A stretch of 23,738 nt of DNA. It comes from CALBPI01 sp039815365. Its GTDB lineage: Bacteria > Pseudomonadota > Gammaproteobacteria > Steroidobacterales > Woeseiaceae. The notes beneath the pieces were generated by a model. The model had not been told where the DNA came from. It saw nothing but the letters and a program-made list of their open reading frames with translations, and did not search any database. Below are positions 15,897 to 22,376 of this stretch, one piece after another. A program made the translations under genes and the position numbers. The stretch lies in contig JBCBZK010000048.1 of NCBI GenBank assembly GCA_039815365.1, positions 1 to 23,738 on the forward strand. Reading direction: 5' to 3'. Position 1 is the stretch's first letter, and each line of letters starts with the position of its first letter.

Positions 15897-16670
15897 CTAG
15901 CGCGCCAACAGCCCAAGCCAATACTCACGCAGCACACCAAACATTTGCTCGATACCAACCCCGACCGTCACCATAGTCATCGACAGAGCGAGAATACTGA
16001 CAAACATTTTCAGCGGCAGCATCACAAAGTAGACATTCATCTGCGGCATCGTCTTGGCGGTCAGACCGAGCGCTGCATCGAACAAGAACAACGCAATGAT
16101 AACCGGCAACGCCAACAACAATGCCAGCGAAAACTGCTCAGCAAGCAGGAACAACAGTATCTGCGGATCGTAAGCCGGCAACATCGCATCAAGCGGGTAA
16201 ACCTGAAAGGAAAACAGCAATGCCCCGAGCAACTCGTAGTGCAAGCCCGTCTCGATGGTCAGCACAAACACCAACCACATCATCATGGTGCCAATCAAAG
16301 ACTCAGAGTTTTGCGTGGCCGGATCAAGTACGCCTGCAGCACCAAAACCCATTTGCAGATCCAGCGCCCGTCCGATTGTCATGATTGCGGACATGGTCGC
16401 CTGATAGCCAAAAGCGAGCGCGAGCCCCAGTAGTAGCTGGGCCGGCGCCAGACGAACAAGCGTCGAGAAATCTGCGCCTTGGGTGGCGGGGCTCGCCCCG
16501 TACAACTGGCTCGCAGCGACAGCAACGACAAGCGTTAACACGACGCGAATAGAAAACGGCACGCGCGCCATGGGCGAAAGAACCGGCAGGAGCATGACCG
16601 GCGCGAGGCGAACGAATGCCAGTGCGATCGCACCGATCGAGGCTGCGTACAGCTCAACGAACGTGTTCAA
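15897..16670 (-). CDS. fliR: FliR, export-gate protein
   Basis: FliR closes the FliP5Q4R1 export pore. The protein has 257 residues, about six membrane helices and family features: RLAPVMLLPVLSPMARVPFS near the N-terminus, the GYQATMSAIMTIGRALDLQM stretch, and GAAGVLDPATQNSESLIG. No ATG is available at the proper N-terminus. The probable start is TTG at 16670, overlapping the fliQ stop as TTGA, with no good ribosome-binding site, so expression probably depends on translation of fliQ. An open frame extends further upstream through fliQ but is not FliR-like. It precedes flhB by two bases. Confidence 0.93.
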   Translation of the reverse strand: MNTFVELYAASIGAIALAFVRLAPVMLLPVLSPMARVPFSIRVVLTLVVAVAASQLYGASPATQGADFSTLVRLAPAQLLLGLALAFGYQATMSAIMTIGRALDLQMGFGAAGVLDPATQNSESLIGTMMMWLVFVLTIETGLHYELLGALLFSFQVYPLDAMLPAYDPQILLFLLAEQFSLALLLALPVIIALFLFDAALGLTAKTMPQMNVYFVMLPLKMFVSILALSMTMVTVGVGIEQMFGVLREYWLGLLAR

Positions 16671-16927
16671 AGCTGGGCGATACGGCCGATCACATCCACA
16701 GCGAAGCCTTGCCAGCGAGACAGCATCCAACCCGAAAACATGATCATGACAGCTACGGCGCCGATGATTTTGGGCACAAAGGTCAACGTCATTTCCTGGA
16801 TCTGTGTCACCACCTGCAGCACCGAAACAATTAGCCCGATGACCAGACACACACCCAGGATGGGCGCACAAATCCAAGCTGCAGTAATCAACATCTCTGA
16901 CATCAGCTGCACACCAAAATCACCCAT
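16667..16927 (-). CDS. fliQ: FliQ, export-gate protein
   Basis: FliQ is a small two-helix membrane protein of the export pore. At 86 residues its length is typical (88-90). Features are AAWICAPILGVCLVIGLIVS, then the conserved polar turn VLQVVTQIQEMTLTFVPKII, then a second helix. Its ATG overlaps the stop of the TPR gene as ATGA. The gene precedes fliR as usual, while fliP, normally just upstream of fliQ, is at the other end of the cluster. Confidence 0.96.
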   Translation of the reverse strand: MGDFGVQLMSEMLITAAWICAPILGVCLVIGLIVSVLQVVTQIQEMTLTFVPKIIGAVAVMIMFSGWMLSRWQGFAVDVIGRIAQL

Positions 16928-18063
16928 CAGCGGTTCCTCTCGGCGGTTTTTCGCATGGCTTGTAACAGTGGGATACCGGCAGCGGCTGCACGCCCAGTGG
17001 GTGTGTCAAACAGTTGCGAGATGATGTCGTCAGCGCCGGCGGCGTTACCCACATCACGCAGCAATATGGACTCTGCATAACGCGCCGACAAGTTGTTCGG
17101 GTCGAGTCCGCGCGCGCGACGGATCGATTTTTGAGCCTGATCGGCGCGGCTGGTGAGTGCATCCACAACGGCAAGGCCGCCATGGCTTTCGGCGAAGTTT
17201 CTGTCGATCAACAGTGCCTGTTCAAAGCTAGCTCTCGCGGCTGCAAGGTCTTCTGCCAAAATCTGTGTCCAGCCTTGTAGATGCCAGGAGCCGATGTGCT
17301 GCGGCATGTCTTGAACCGCCGTGGTAAATGCGACCAATGCTGTGTTGTGATCGCCCGCATACAGAGCCAACTGACCGGCCAGTGACTGGACACGACCGTT
17401 GGTCGGATGGCGTTCCAACAAAGCGTCAACAAGTGACGTCGCGGCGTCAACATCGCTCGAAACAATACAGGCGGTCGCTTTCGCAAGTCCGGCCTCGAAC
17501 TGCGCCGAGTCCCTCGCGAGCACCTGATCTGCCGTACTTTGCCCAGCGGCATAGTCACCGCTGTCGACCTGCACAAGACTCAACAACCCCTCGCCCTGAT
17601 TGTGCCGGGGGAAATGCTGCAGAAAGGCTTGGGCCATCTCGATCGCCTCGTCGAAGCGCGCGAGATGGTGAAGAGCCCGCGCGTTCAAAAGGTAGATCGC
17701 AGTGCAGTCTTTCCAGAATGCTTTGACGCCGCGCGTCGCTTGAAGCGCATCGTCGAAGCGACCCAAGGCGTGAAAAGCAGAAGCCAGGTTATAGGCCAGC
17801 CCGGGCTCGTTTGGGTAGGCCACAACCAGCGGTTCAAAAATGCTGATCGCGCGTTCAAACGCACCTGCGCTCAATGCCAGATTGCCGATACGAGCGGAGA
17901 CCTGCGCCACACCAGAGACGTCCGGCGTGAGGTCGGCAGCCCAGTTAAGCCCTTCGGAGAAGTCTCCGTGCCTCGCGAAACCATCAAGCACTTGCAACGT
18001 TAGGTCCACGTTGGCCGTGTCGTGTTGCCAAAAAGATAGCGCTTTGTCCAGCGACATTTCCAC
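16927..18063 (-). CDS. TPR-repeat protein at head of flagellar operon
   Basis: This protein of about 380 residues is made of tandem TPR-like helical repeats: for example EPGLAYNLASAFHALGRFDD near residue 95 and HLQGWTQILAEDLAAARASF near residue 270, with the typical small residues at positions 8 and 20 of each repeat. There is no signal peptide or membrane segment, so it is probably cytoplasmic. TPR proteins act as scaffolds or chaperones; one so tightly coupled to fliQ (ATGA overlap) may help assemble the export apparatus or bring substrates to it. No known family name can be assigned. A strong GGGGAGG lies ten bases before a GTG at 18063 and 16 bases before an ATG at 18057; I chose the GTG by spacing. 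Confidence 0.8.
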   Translation of the reverse strand: MEMSLDKALSFWQHDTANVDLTLQVLDGFARHGDFSEGLNWAADLTPDVSGVAQVSARIGNLALSAGAFERAISIFEPLVVAYPNEPGLAYNLASAFHALGRFDDALQATRGVKAFWKDCTAIYLLNARALHHLARFDEAIEMAQAFLQHFPRHNQGEGLLSLVQVDSGDYAAGQSTADQVLARDSAQFEAGLAKATACIVSSDVDAATSLVDALLERHPTNGRVQSLAGQLALYAGDHNTALVAFTTAVQDMPQHIGSWHLQGWTQILAEDLAAARASFEQALLIDRNFAESHGGLAVVDALTSRADQAQKSIRRARGLDPNNLSARYAESILLRDVGNAAGADDIISQLFDTPTGRAAAAGIPLLQAMRKTAERNR

Positions 18064-18093
18064 TGCAATGATCCCTCCCCGCAAAGGCTTTTT

Positions 18094-19989
18094 CTACTGC
18101 GTAGCGCCTCCCGTCAAACGACGGCGTCTGAGCGCGAAAGCAGCCAGGCCGAGAATCGAGAATAGCCCAACGCTGCCGCCACCACCACCGCCGGAAGGCG
18201 CTGGCGCTGGCGGTACGGGAGTCGGAGCGGGTGTCGCATCCGACACTGTTGGGTCGGTACCATTCTGAAATTCCTGAAGATTATTGACGCCGTCAGCATC
18301 TGGGTCGGCGCTTGCGTCCGCACTGTCGAGTGGATCAAGACCGTACTGATCTTCGAACGTATCCGGCATGCCATCCCCATCGTCATCGGTGTCCGCATTG
18401 TTGCCGATATTGTCGTTATCGGTGTCCAATGATTCTGTTGCATCATAAACGAAGGCATCCTGGCTATTGGCCGTACCATCGCGATCATAGTCGTCGAATC
18501 CAACTGCGTGCCGCGAGAAGAAAACGGTGGCCTCACTGTTATCGATCATGAGCGGCGCTATGTGCACGCACAGCTCGTCCGAGTGACAGTAATCGATAAA
18601 TTCACCGGGTTGCAGAGACTCTTCATTCGACGAGAAATCTGCCGGATCAAGGCCGTCACGCACGAGCCGTCGGATCTGCGGGACATCGTCAAAAATTGTC
18701 TGCGTCCAGTCGAATACATTGACAAGCACGCCCGATTCTTTCGTGCCGCTGGAAGCGTAAGTAGGCGGCGCCCACTGCGTTTGGTCATTGCCGTCTGTTT
18801 CGAACCAATGGTACTCAAACGTCAGAAATCCGTTTTGCTCCGCATCGAAATCCTGCTTGAAAAGGTAATTCGCACCCGCTTCGATAACGCCATCAGCGTG
18901 CTGATTTGCGGCCAATGTCAGCTCGCCGAACTCAGGCACATCTGTCGGCGCAATCCAGCGCGCAAACAACCATTTTTCGTAGGCGGAAGGATGATAAGCG
19001 CGCAATCCTATGCTGCCGGCCAGCGCCCAACCGTTGACCGCATATTTACTGCCATAGTAATCCGGATATCCCATCAACAGATGACCAAGCTCGTGCACCC
19101 ATGCGCCCATATCAAAGCCGACGGCCGTCTCTGGGATATTGTTGTAGCGCTCCAGCAAGACAGGCTGTGCGTCAAACAACGGTTTGTTCGGGTCCGTATC
19201 ATCGACAAGTTCTGTCAGGTTGTCCGCACCAAACGCTGGGTAGCCTGAAACAGTGTCCTCCCCGTCGAGCGATGTACCCTGCAGCCATGAAAGATTTGTG
19301 CCGCTGCAAAGCCCCGGGTTACCTTCGTAGATCAGCACCGCACCGTCGATGATCTTTAGTGGGTTCGCATGCGCATCTGCATTCACATCGTAGCTTTTCC
19401 AGTCGATGCTGCCATCTGCGATCGTTTGACGAATCGCGTCGCGCATCACTTGGTCACGCAGGCACGAATTGCTGTCATCATTGCGAGTGAAGTAGTAGGA
19501 CTCCCTACCTTTCAGGTAACTCGTGTCTGATGACGTGGTCCACTCGGCCACCTCGAATGTCACGGTTAGCTGCCCGCCGCTAACATCAGTGTAATACTGG
19601 GCTGGACCGGTCGGCCCGTTCAAAAACGCCTCAATCTCTGCACGCGTCTTGCGAACATAGTCGATTGCGACACTGCCATCGGGGTTGTTCGGATTCGACG
19701 GGTCCACGCCCGGCTCGTAGTCATGGAAATCGACAAGCACAACGGGGATACGGATGGGTTCACTCGCAGGACTAGTCAATGTGCAAGCCGGCAGGATTAT
19801 CTTACCGTTGGCATCCTGCTGAATGCCGTAGACCGTCGTTGCGCCAGGCTGCAGTAGTCCATTTTCTATTGCATAGACCTCACCGGTACCAAGATACTCC
19901 CAAAAGGCCTCGTTGCATTCCATCGCCAGCGATGGCTGCGACAGTAGAAACAAGAGTGTTGCAAGTGGCCGCGCGATTCTTATAGACAT
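18094..19989 (-). CDS. M6-like secreted zinc metalloprotease with GlyGly-CTERM tail
   Basis: The protein has 631 residues. An N-terminal signal peptide (about residues 1-22, ending PSLA) is followed by a domain with the zinc-protease motif HELGH at 299-303 and, after LLMGYPDYYG, the downstream Asp typical of M6-like peptidases; HPSAYEKWLFARW follows as in this family. Residues about 515-585 hold Asp-rich calcium-binding repeats (DYDRDGTAN, DTDNDNIGN, DTDDDGDGMPD, DPDADGVNN), like thrombospondin type-3 repeats. The C-terminus has a Pro-rich linker, six glycines, SVGLFSILGLAAFAL and RRRR: a GlyGly-CTERM sorting signal, implying rhombosortase processing and type II secretion. The ATG at 19989 has a G-run upstream. 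The stop is only 30 bases before the TPR gene. Its substrate is unknown. Confidence 0.88.
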   Translation of the reverse strand: MSIRIARPLATLLFLLSQPSLAMECNEAFWEYLGTGEVYAIENGLLQPGATTVYGIQQDANGKIILPACTLTSPASEPIRIPVVLVDFHDYEPGVDPSNPNNPDGSVAIDYVRKTRAEIEAFLNGPTGPAQYYTDVSGGQLTVTFEVAEWTTSSDTSYLKGRESYYFTRNDDSNSCLRDQVMRDAIRQTIADGSIDWKSYDVNADAHANPLKIIDGAVLIYEGNPGLCSGTNLSWLQGTSLDGEDTVSGYPAFGADNLTELVDDTDPNKPLFDAQPVLLERYNNIPETAVGFDMGAWVHELGHLLMGYPDYYGSKYAVNGWALAGSIGLRAYHPSAYEKWLFARWIAPTDVPEFGELTLAANQHADGVIEAGANYLFKQDFDAEQNGFLTFEYHWFETDGNDQTQWAPPTYASSGTKESGVLVNVFDWTQTIFDDVPQIRRLVRDGLDPADFSSNEESLQPGEFIDYCHSDELCVHIAPLMIDNSEATVFFSRHAVGFDDYDRDGTANSQDAFVYDATESLDTDNDNIGNNADTDDDGDGMPDTFEDQYGLDPLDSADASADPDADGVNNLQEFQNGTDPTVSDATPAPTPVPPAPAPSGGGGGGSVGLFSILGLAAFALRRRRLTGGATQ

Positions 19990-20057
19990 TGAAATAGCCC
20001 CCCGATATGTCATTATTTTTTGCCTGGTAAATAACAATCCGCGGGAGATCGCCAGAG

Positions 20058-20136
20058 TTTAGGGTAGGCAAGTATTACTGTTGCGGCAGGCTTTATGAGT
20101 CTCTACTGATTGCCCCGAGTAAAAATGGGGGGATTG
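20058..20136 (+). repeat. Direct repeat A, copy 1
   Basis: This roughly 79-base stretch starting TTTAGGGTAGGCAAGTATTA recurs at 21309-21388 in the same orientation, with three substitutions and one G insertion by eye. It contains CCCC, ten bases, GGGG near its right end, which could form a short hairpin. It lies directly left of repeat B copy 1 and upstream of the protease gene, just outside its likely promoter. Confidence 0.9.
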
Positions 20137-20138
20137 CA

Positions 20139-20244
20139 ACATGGCCTACCGTACGCCACTAGCTGATTGACCTATTGGCAAGAATTACTGGCCAGATGCT
20201 ATGTCAGAGACGTGCGAGTTGGGAACGGAATGTGCCTGTCCATG
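20139..20244 (+). repeat. Direct repeat B, copy 1
   Basis: This 106-base unit starts ACATGGCCTACCGTACGCCA and ends GTGCCTGTCCATG. It matches 21075-21180 with six substitutions (about 94 percent identical, counted by eye). It ends 11 bases before the stop of the hypothetical gene at 20256-20669. The same orientation at both sites points to duplication or to recombination of a small mobile repeat. Confidence 0.92.
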
Positions 20245-20255
20245 CTTGCTGTGCT

Positions 20256-20669
20256 TTATAGCCCTTTTTCTAAACGAAGACCATTAAGCCATCCAATAAG
20301 CTCTTTAATTTTTTCGTGGTCGGAGCGCGGCAGCAGGCCATATATCTTGTTGCTAATTTGCAACTCTCGAATTGCAGACATGAAAAGATCATTATGTTCC
20401 TGCCTTTTTAACGCACTAGATTCTATATTAACTTTTTTGTCACGATACATTTCAGACTTTCCTTCAATCGTTTTGGAAAAGTCTGGCGATAAAAAATAAT
20501 CATATGAAAAATAAAATTCTGCTATGCGCAGGCCTATTTTCTGTATCTTCTCCTTATCATTAGCCCCGCATGATTCGCCCTTAAAAACAGAGCCATCTCG
20601 CAACAACTCCATATCCCCGCCCTTTAAAAGAGTAAGAACAAGATGTAGAACCTTCTGCTTCGTCAACAT
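20256..20669 (-). CDS. Hypothetical AT-rich gene between repeats B
   Basis: The protein has 137 residues from the ATG (a TTG four codons upstream is possible). It is predicted to be mainly helical, with many Lys, Glu and Leu, and cytosolic: no signal peptide or membrane segment. I recognise no family. Base composition is clearly more AT-rich than in the flagellar cluster, suggesting acquisition. It is enclosed by direct repeats B1 and B2 and lies downstream of a toxin-immunity locus with the same orientation, a place where orphan immunity genes are common, but nothing in its sequence proves such a role. Confidence 0.6.
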   Translation of the reverse strand: MLTKQKVLHLVLTLLKGGDMELLRDGSVFKGESCGANDKEKIQKIGLRIAEFYFSYDYFLSPDFSKTIEGKSEMYRDKKVNIESSALKRQEHNDLFMSAIRELQISNKIYGLLPRSDHEKIKELIGWLNGLRLEKGL

Positions 20670-20753
20670 ATCTTTTTCCAAATCTAGAAATTATTATCAC
20701 AGTGTAATCACCCCGAAAAACCACAGCAGTCTTAGGTAGAAAATTCCATTAAA

Positions 20754-20832
20754 ATGAAAGTTAAGGAGTTTTCAATTCGACAGTCCCGATTTAGCGATAA
20801 CCAGATCCTGGCAATCTTGAAGCAGAACGAAC
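20754..20832 (+). pseudogene. Remnant of IS3-type transposase OrfA N-terminus
   Basis: From ATG at 20754 the plus strand reads MKVKEFSIRQSRFSDNQILA, then ILKQNE. The part RFSDNQILAILK is close to the standard opening of IS3-family OrfA (helix-turn-helix, RFTESQIxxILKE). The match stops after 26 codons, where a different transposase fragment is joined. This is a dead fragment; no orfB and no terminal repeats are visible. Confidence 0.7.
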
Positions 20833-21015
20833 TATGTCGAGTTGGTGGATACGGTGGGGCGAATAGCGATTCAGGGCAAACGGGGACGTATCGCCGACGC
20901 TTTGGACCCAATTCTAGAGCGGTTGGGTAGTGATACACGGCAGTTCCTACAAACCACCACACAATTCAACAAACACTACCGGGCCGGCGATATCGGTCAA
21001 ATAAAAACGAAATAG
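20833..21015 (+). pseudogene. Remnant of Y1/REP-associated transposase C-terminus
   Basis: In a frame shifted from the OrfA remnant, the plus strand reads YVELVDTVGRIAIQGKRGRI, then ADALDPILERLGSD, to a TAG at 21015. This resembles the C-terminal extension of a group of IS200-like (Y1) REP-associated transposases, YLELVDWTGRxxRxxKRG, then PPILxRLG. Only about 60 codons remain and the catalytic HUH/Tyr part is missing. It lies next to a REP-like palindrome and the B repeats, which may be debris of the same element. Recognition is from memory of the family. Confidence 0.55.
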
Positions 21016-21019
21016 CCGT

Positions 21020-21060
21020 AGCCCTGCCAACACAAGCGAGCTTCAGCTCGAGGGTGGGCT
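21020..21060. repeat. REP-like imperfect palindrome
   Basis: This 41-base segment has AGCCC at its left and GGGCT at its right end, enclosing the perfect inverted repeat CGAGCT-TC-AGCTCG at 21037-21050. It follows the transposase remnant by five bases. Such a hairpin is typical of repetitive extragenic palindromes mobilised by Y1 transposases; a Rho-independent terminator is less likely because no T-run follows. Confidence 0.6.
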
Positions 21061-21074
21061 GTGCTCGACCAAAA

Positions 21075-21180
21075 ACATGGCCTACCGAACGCCACTAGCT
21101 GATTGACCTGTTGGCAAAAATTACTGGCCAGAGGCGATGTCAGAGACGTGCGAGTTGGGAACGGGATGTGCCTGTCCATG
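21075..21180 (+). repeat. Direct repeat B, copy 2
   Basis: This is the second full copy of the 106-base B unit, same orientation, six substitutions relative to 20139-20244. It begins 14 bases after the REP-like palindrome. Together with copy 1 it brackets an 830-base segment holding one hypothetical gene and the transposase debris. Confidence 0.92.
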
Positions 21181-21241
21181 TTGATTCTTATCTTATCACC
21201 TACAATTAAGTGGCCAAATTCACTATGCCACTACAACCAAA

Positions 21242-21309
21242 GGCTATGTCAGAGACGCGCGGGTTACCAAAGGAATGGCAGAGGAATGTGCCTGTCTACG
21301 ATGATTCTT
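21242..21309 (+). repeat. Degenerate copy of repeat B (right half)
   Basis: The segment GGCTATGTCAGAGACGCGCG, followed by GAATGTGCCTGTCTACGATGATTC, matches the right half of repeat B with substitutions and a short insertion. It abuts repeat A copy 2, so the order is B'-A here and A-B at the left side. Confidence 0.7.
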
Positions 21310-21388
21310 TTAGGGTAGGCAAGTATTACTGTTGCGGCAGGCTGTGTGAGTCTCTACTGATTACCCCGAGTAAAAATGGGGGGGATTA
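21309..21388 (+). repeat. Direct repeat A, copy 2
   Basis: This is the second copy of repeat A, in the same orientation as 20058-20136, with one more G in the G-run. The two copies mark the outer limits of a segment of about 1.25 kb of foreign-looking sequence. It lies 43 bases beyond the stop of the gene at 21432-22163. Confidence 0.9.
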
Positions 21389-21431
21389 CACTTACACAGT
21401 TGCGTCGACAGTCTCTAAACACCCTTATTTA

Positions 21432-22163
21432 TCAGACTAATACAAACGCATTTTTGTCACGTTGAACAACCTTCAATAACTCATCACTCAGGTTGAACGA
21501 AGGGTTAAACTTAAAGTTATCTTTAATTAATTCAATTCGCTTTCTAAGCGATGGGAAGTTTTTTTGTTCACAGAGATTATCTACAAACGACCAGTCATCT
21601 GCGGACTTAAAAAAGTCTTCCCACTTATCATCAATTACTTTCAGCTCATCAGATTTAAGCTCCACATCCAACTGAGACAACTCCTTTTTAAAAGTCTCAA
21701 TCCACGTAGAAGGCAACGGGTAATTCAGCCCTGTATTAATTATTCGCTTGCTATACGATCTTGCACCAACTTCGGTATACACCGACGATAAAAGTAGCCA
21801 TGCCCTACAAAAGCCATCCAGCAGTAGCGCCTTGCCTTCAAGGTCATCAATCAACTTGGATTCCGATAACAACCGTAAATAAAAACGAGCTTCATCAGTT
21901 GCAGAATCATATTGACCCTGCCTAGGCAGTAAGTCTGCATAAAAAACCCTTACCGGATGAAGTGACTGAGGGTACTTATCTATAAAAACAGGTATAAACT
22001 TAAATGCATCAATAAGATTATTTTCAAAAACGGCACCAATAGCCCAAGCCAATTCATGCTCCTCGCAATCCCGACTAGACAATGCATTCTCTAAACCCTC
22101 AACAATGGCCTTAATATTATTAGTAGATAGACCTTGCTTTACTATACTTTCTAATCCAAACAT
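21432..22163 (-). CDS. Hypothetical helical protein downstream of toxin-immunity pair
   Basis: This 243-residue protein has no signal peptide. It is rich in helices with a TPR-like flow (for example HPVRVFYADLLPRQGQYDSA and AWLLLSSVYTEVGARSYSKR). I recognise no named family. It starts nine bases after the stop of the 67-residue gene and is transcribed in the same direction, so it belongs to the toxin transcription unit. Helical solenoid proteins are common among immunity proteins in polymorphic toxin loci, but that is inference. Its composition is AT-rich like the other accessory genes. Confidence 0.7.
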   Translation of the reverse strand: MFGLESIVKQGLSTNNIKAIVEGLENALSSRDCEEHELAWAIGAVFENNLIDAFKFIPVFIDKYPQSLHPVRVFYADLLPRQGQYDSATDEARFYLRLLSESKLIDDLEGKALLLDGFCRAWLLLSSVYTEVGARSYSKRIINTGLNYPLPSTWIETFKKELSQLDVELKSDELKVIDDKWEDFFKSADDWSFVDNLCEQKNFPSLRKRIELIKDNFKFNPSFNLSDELLKVVQRDKNAFVLV

Positions 22164-22172
22164 AAATACTCA

Positions 22173-22376
22173 CTATAAGCGAAAGTGCCCATCTACTGCT
22201 TGTAAATAGGCTCTAATGCGTTGTTCCCCATCTTCAAGATTCATCACTTCGATAACAGACTTTTTTCCCAAAGCCGGCACTTCATCATGAATCCATGATT
22301 CTGCTTGATCCCCAGCTAACTTAGCGATTCGCTCTCTAAGCCATAAAGGAAGATCATTTAATGATTTATAAACCAT
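22173..22376 (-). CDS. Putative immunity protein: isolated MbcA/ParS/Xre toxin-binding domain
   Basis: This protein has 67 residues. Residues 25-67 align with the C-terminal toxin-binding domain of Xre/MbcA/ParS antitoxins (DUF2384): AESWIHDEVPALGKKSVIEV, then MNLEDGEQRIRAYLQAVDGH. The family pattern is a-x-x-W-L-x-x-P-x-x-a-L-G-g-x-x-P-x-e-l, then G-x-x-x-v-x-x-x-L-x-x-i-x-x-G. The N-terminal 25 residues are too short for the helix-turn-helix that antitoxins carry. Such antitoxins neutralise RES-domain toxins, and the upstream gene ends in a RES-like domain; the two overlap by 11 bases (ATG at 22376, toxin stop at 22366). The order toxin-then-partner matches effector-immunity loci, not toxin-antitoxin operons. 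Recognition is by eye. Confidence 0.65.
   Translation of the reverse strand: MVYKSLNDLPLWLRERIAKLAGDQAESWIHDEVPALGKKSVIEVMNLEDGEQRIRAYLQAVDGHFRL

Noticed and set aside
18040..18110. Terminator between the protease and TPR genes
   Set aside because: No stem followed by a T-run is present; the G-rich run is the TPR ribosome-binding site.
20167..20499. Short plus-strand frames starting inside the B repeats (similar N-termini at 20167 and 21103)
   Set aside because: The similarity comes only from the duplicated DNA; downstream parts differ, and one runs antisense through the gene at 20256-20669.
20732..20962. Minus-strand frame opposite the transposase remnants
   Set aside because: It is antisense to sequence that makes sense as transposase fragments on the plus strand.
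21210..21440. Plus-strand frame continuous through degenerate B and A copy 2
   Set aside because: There is no ribosome-binding site or recognisable family, and it lies wholly in repeat DNA; it may be a relic but cannot be supported as a gene.
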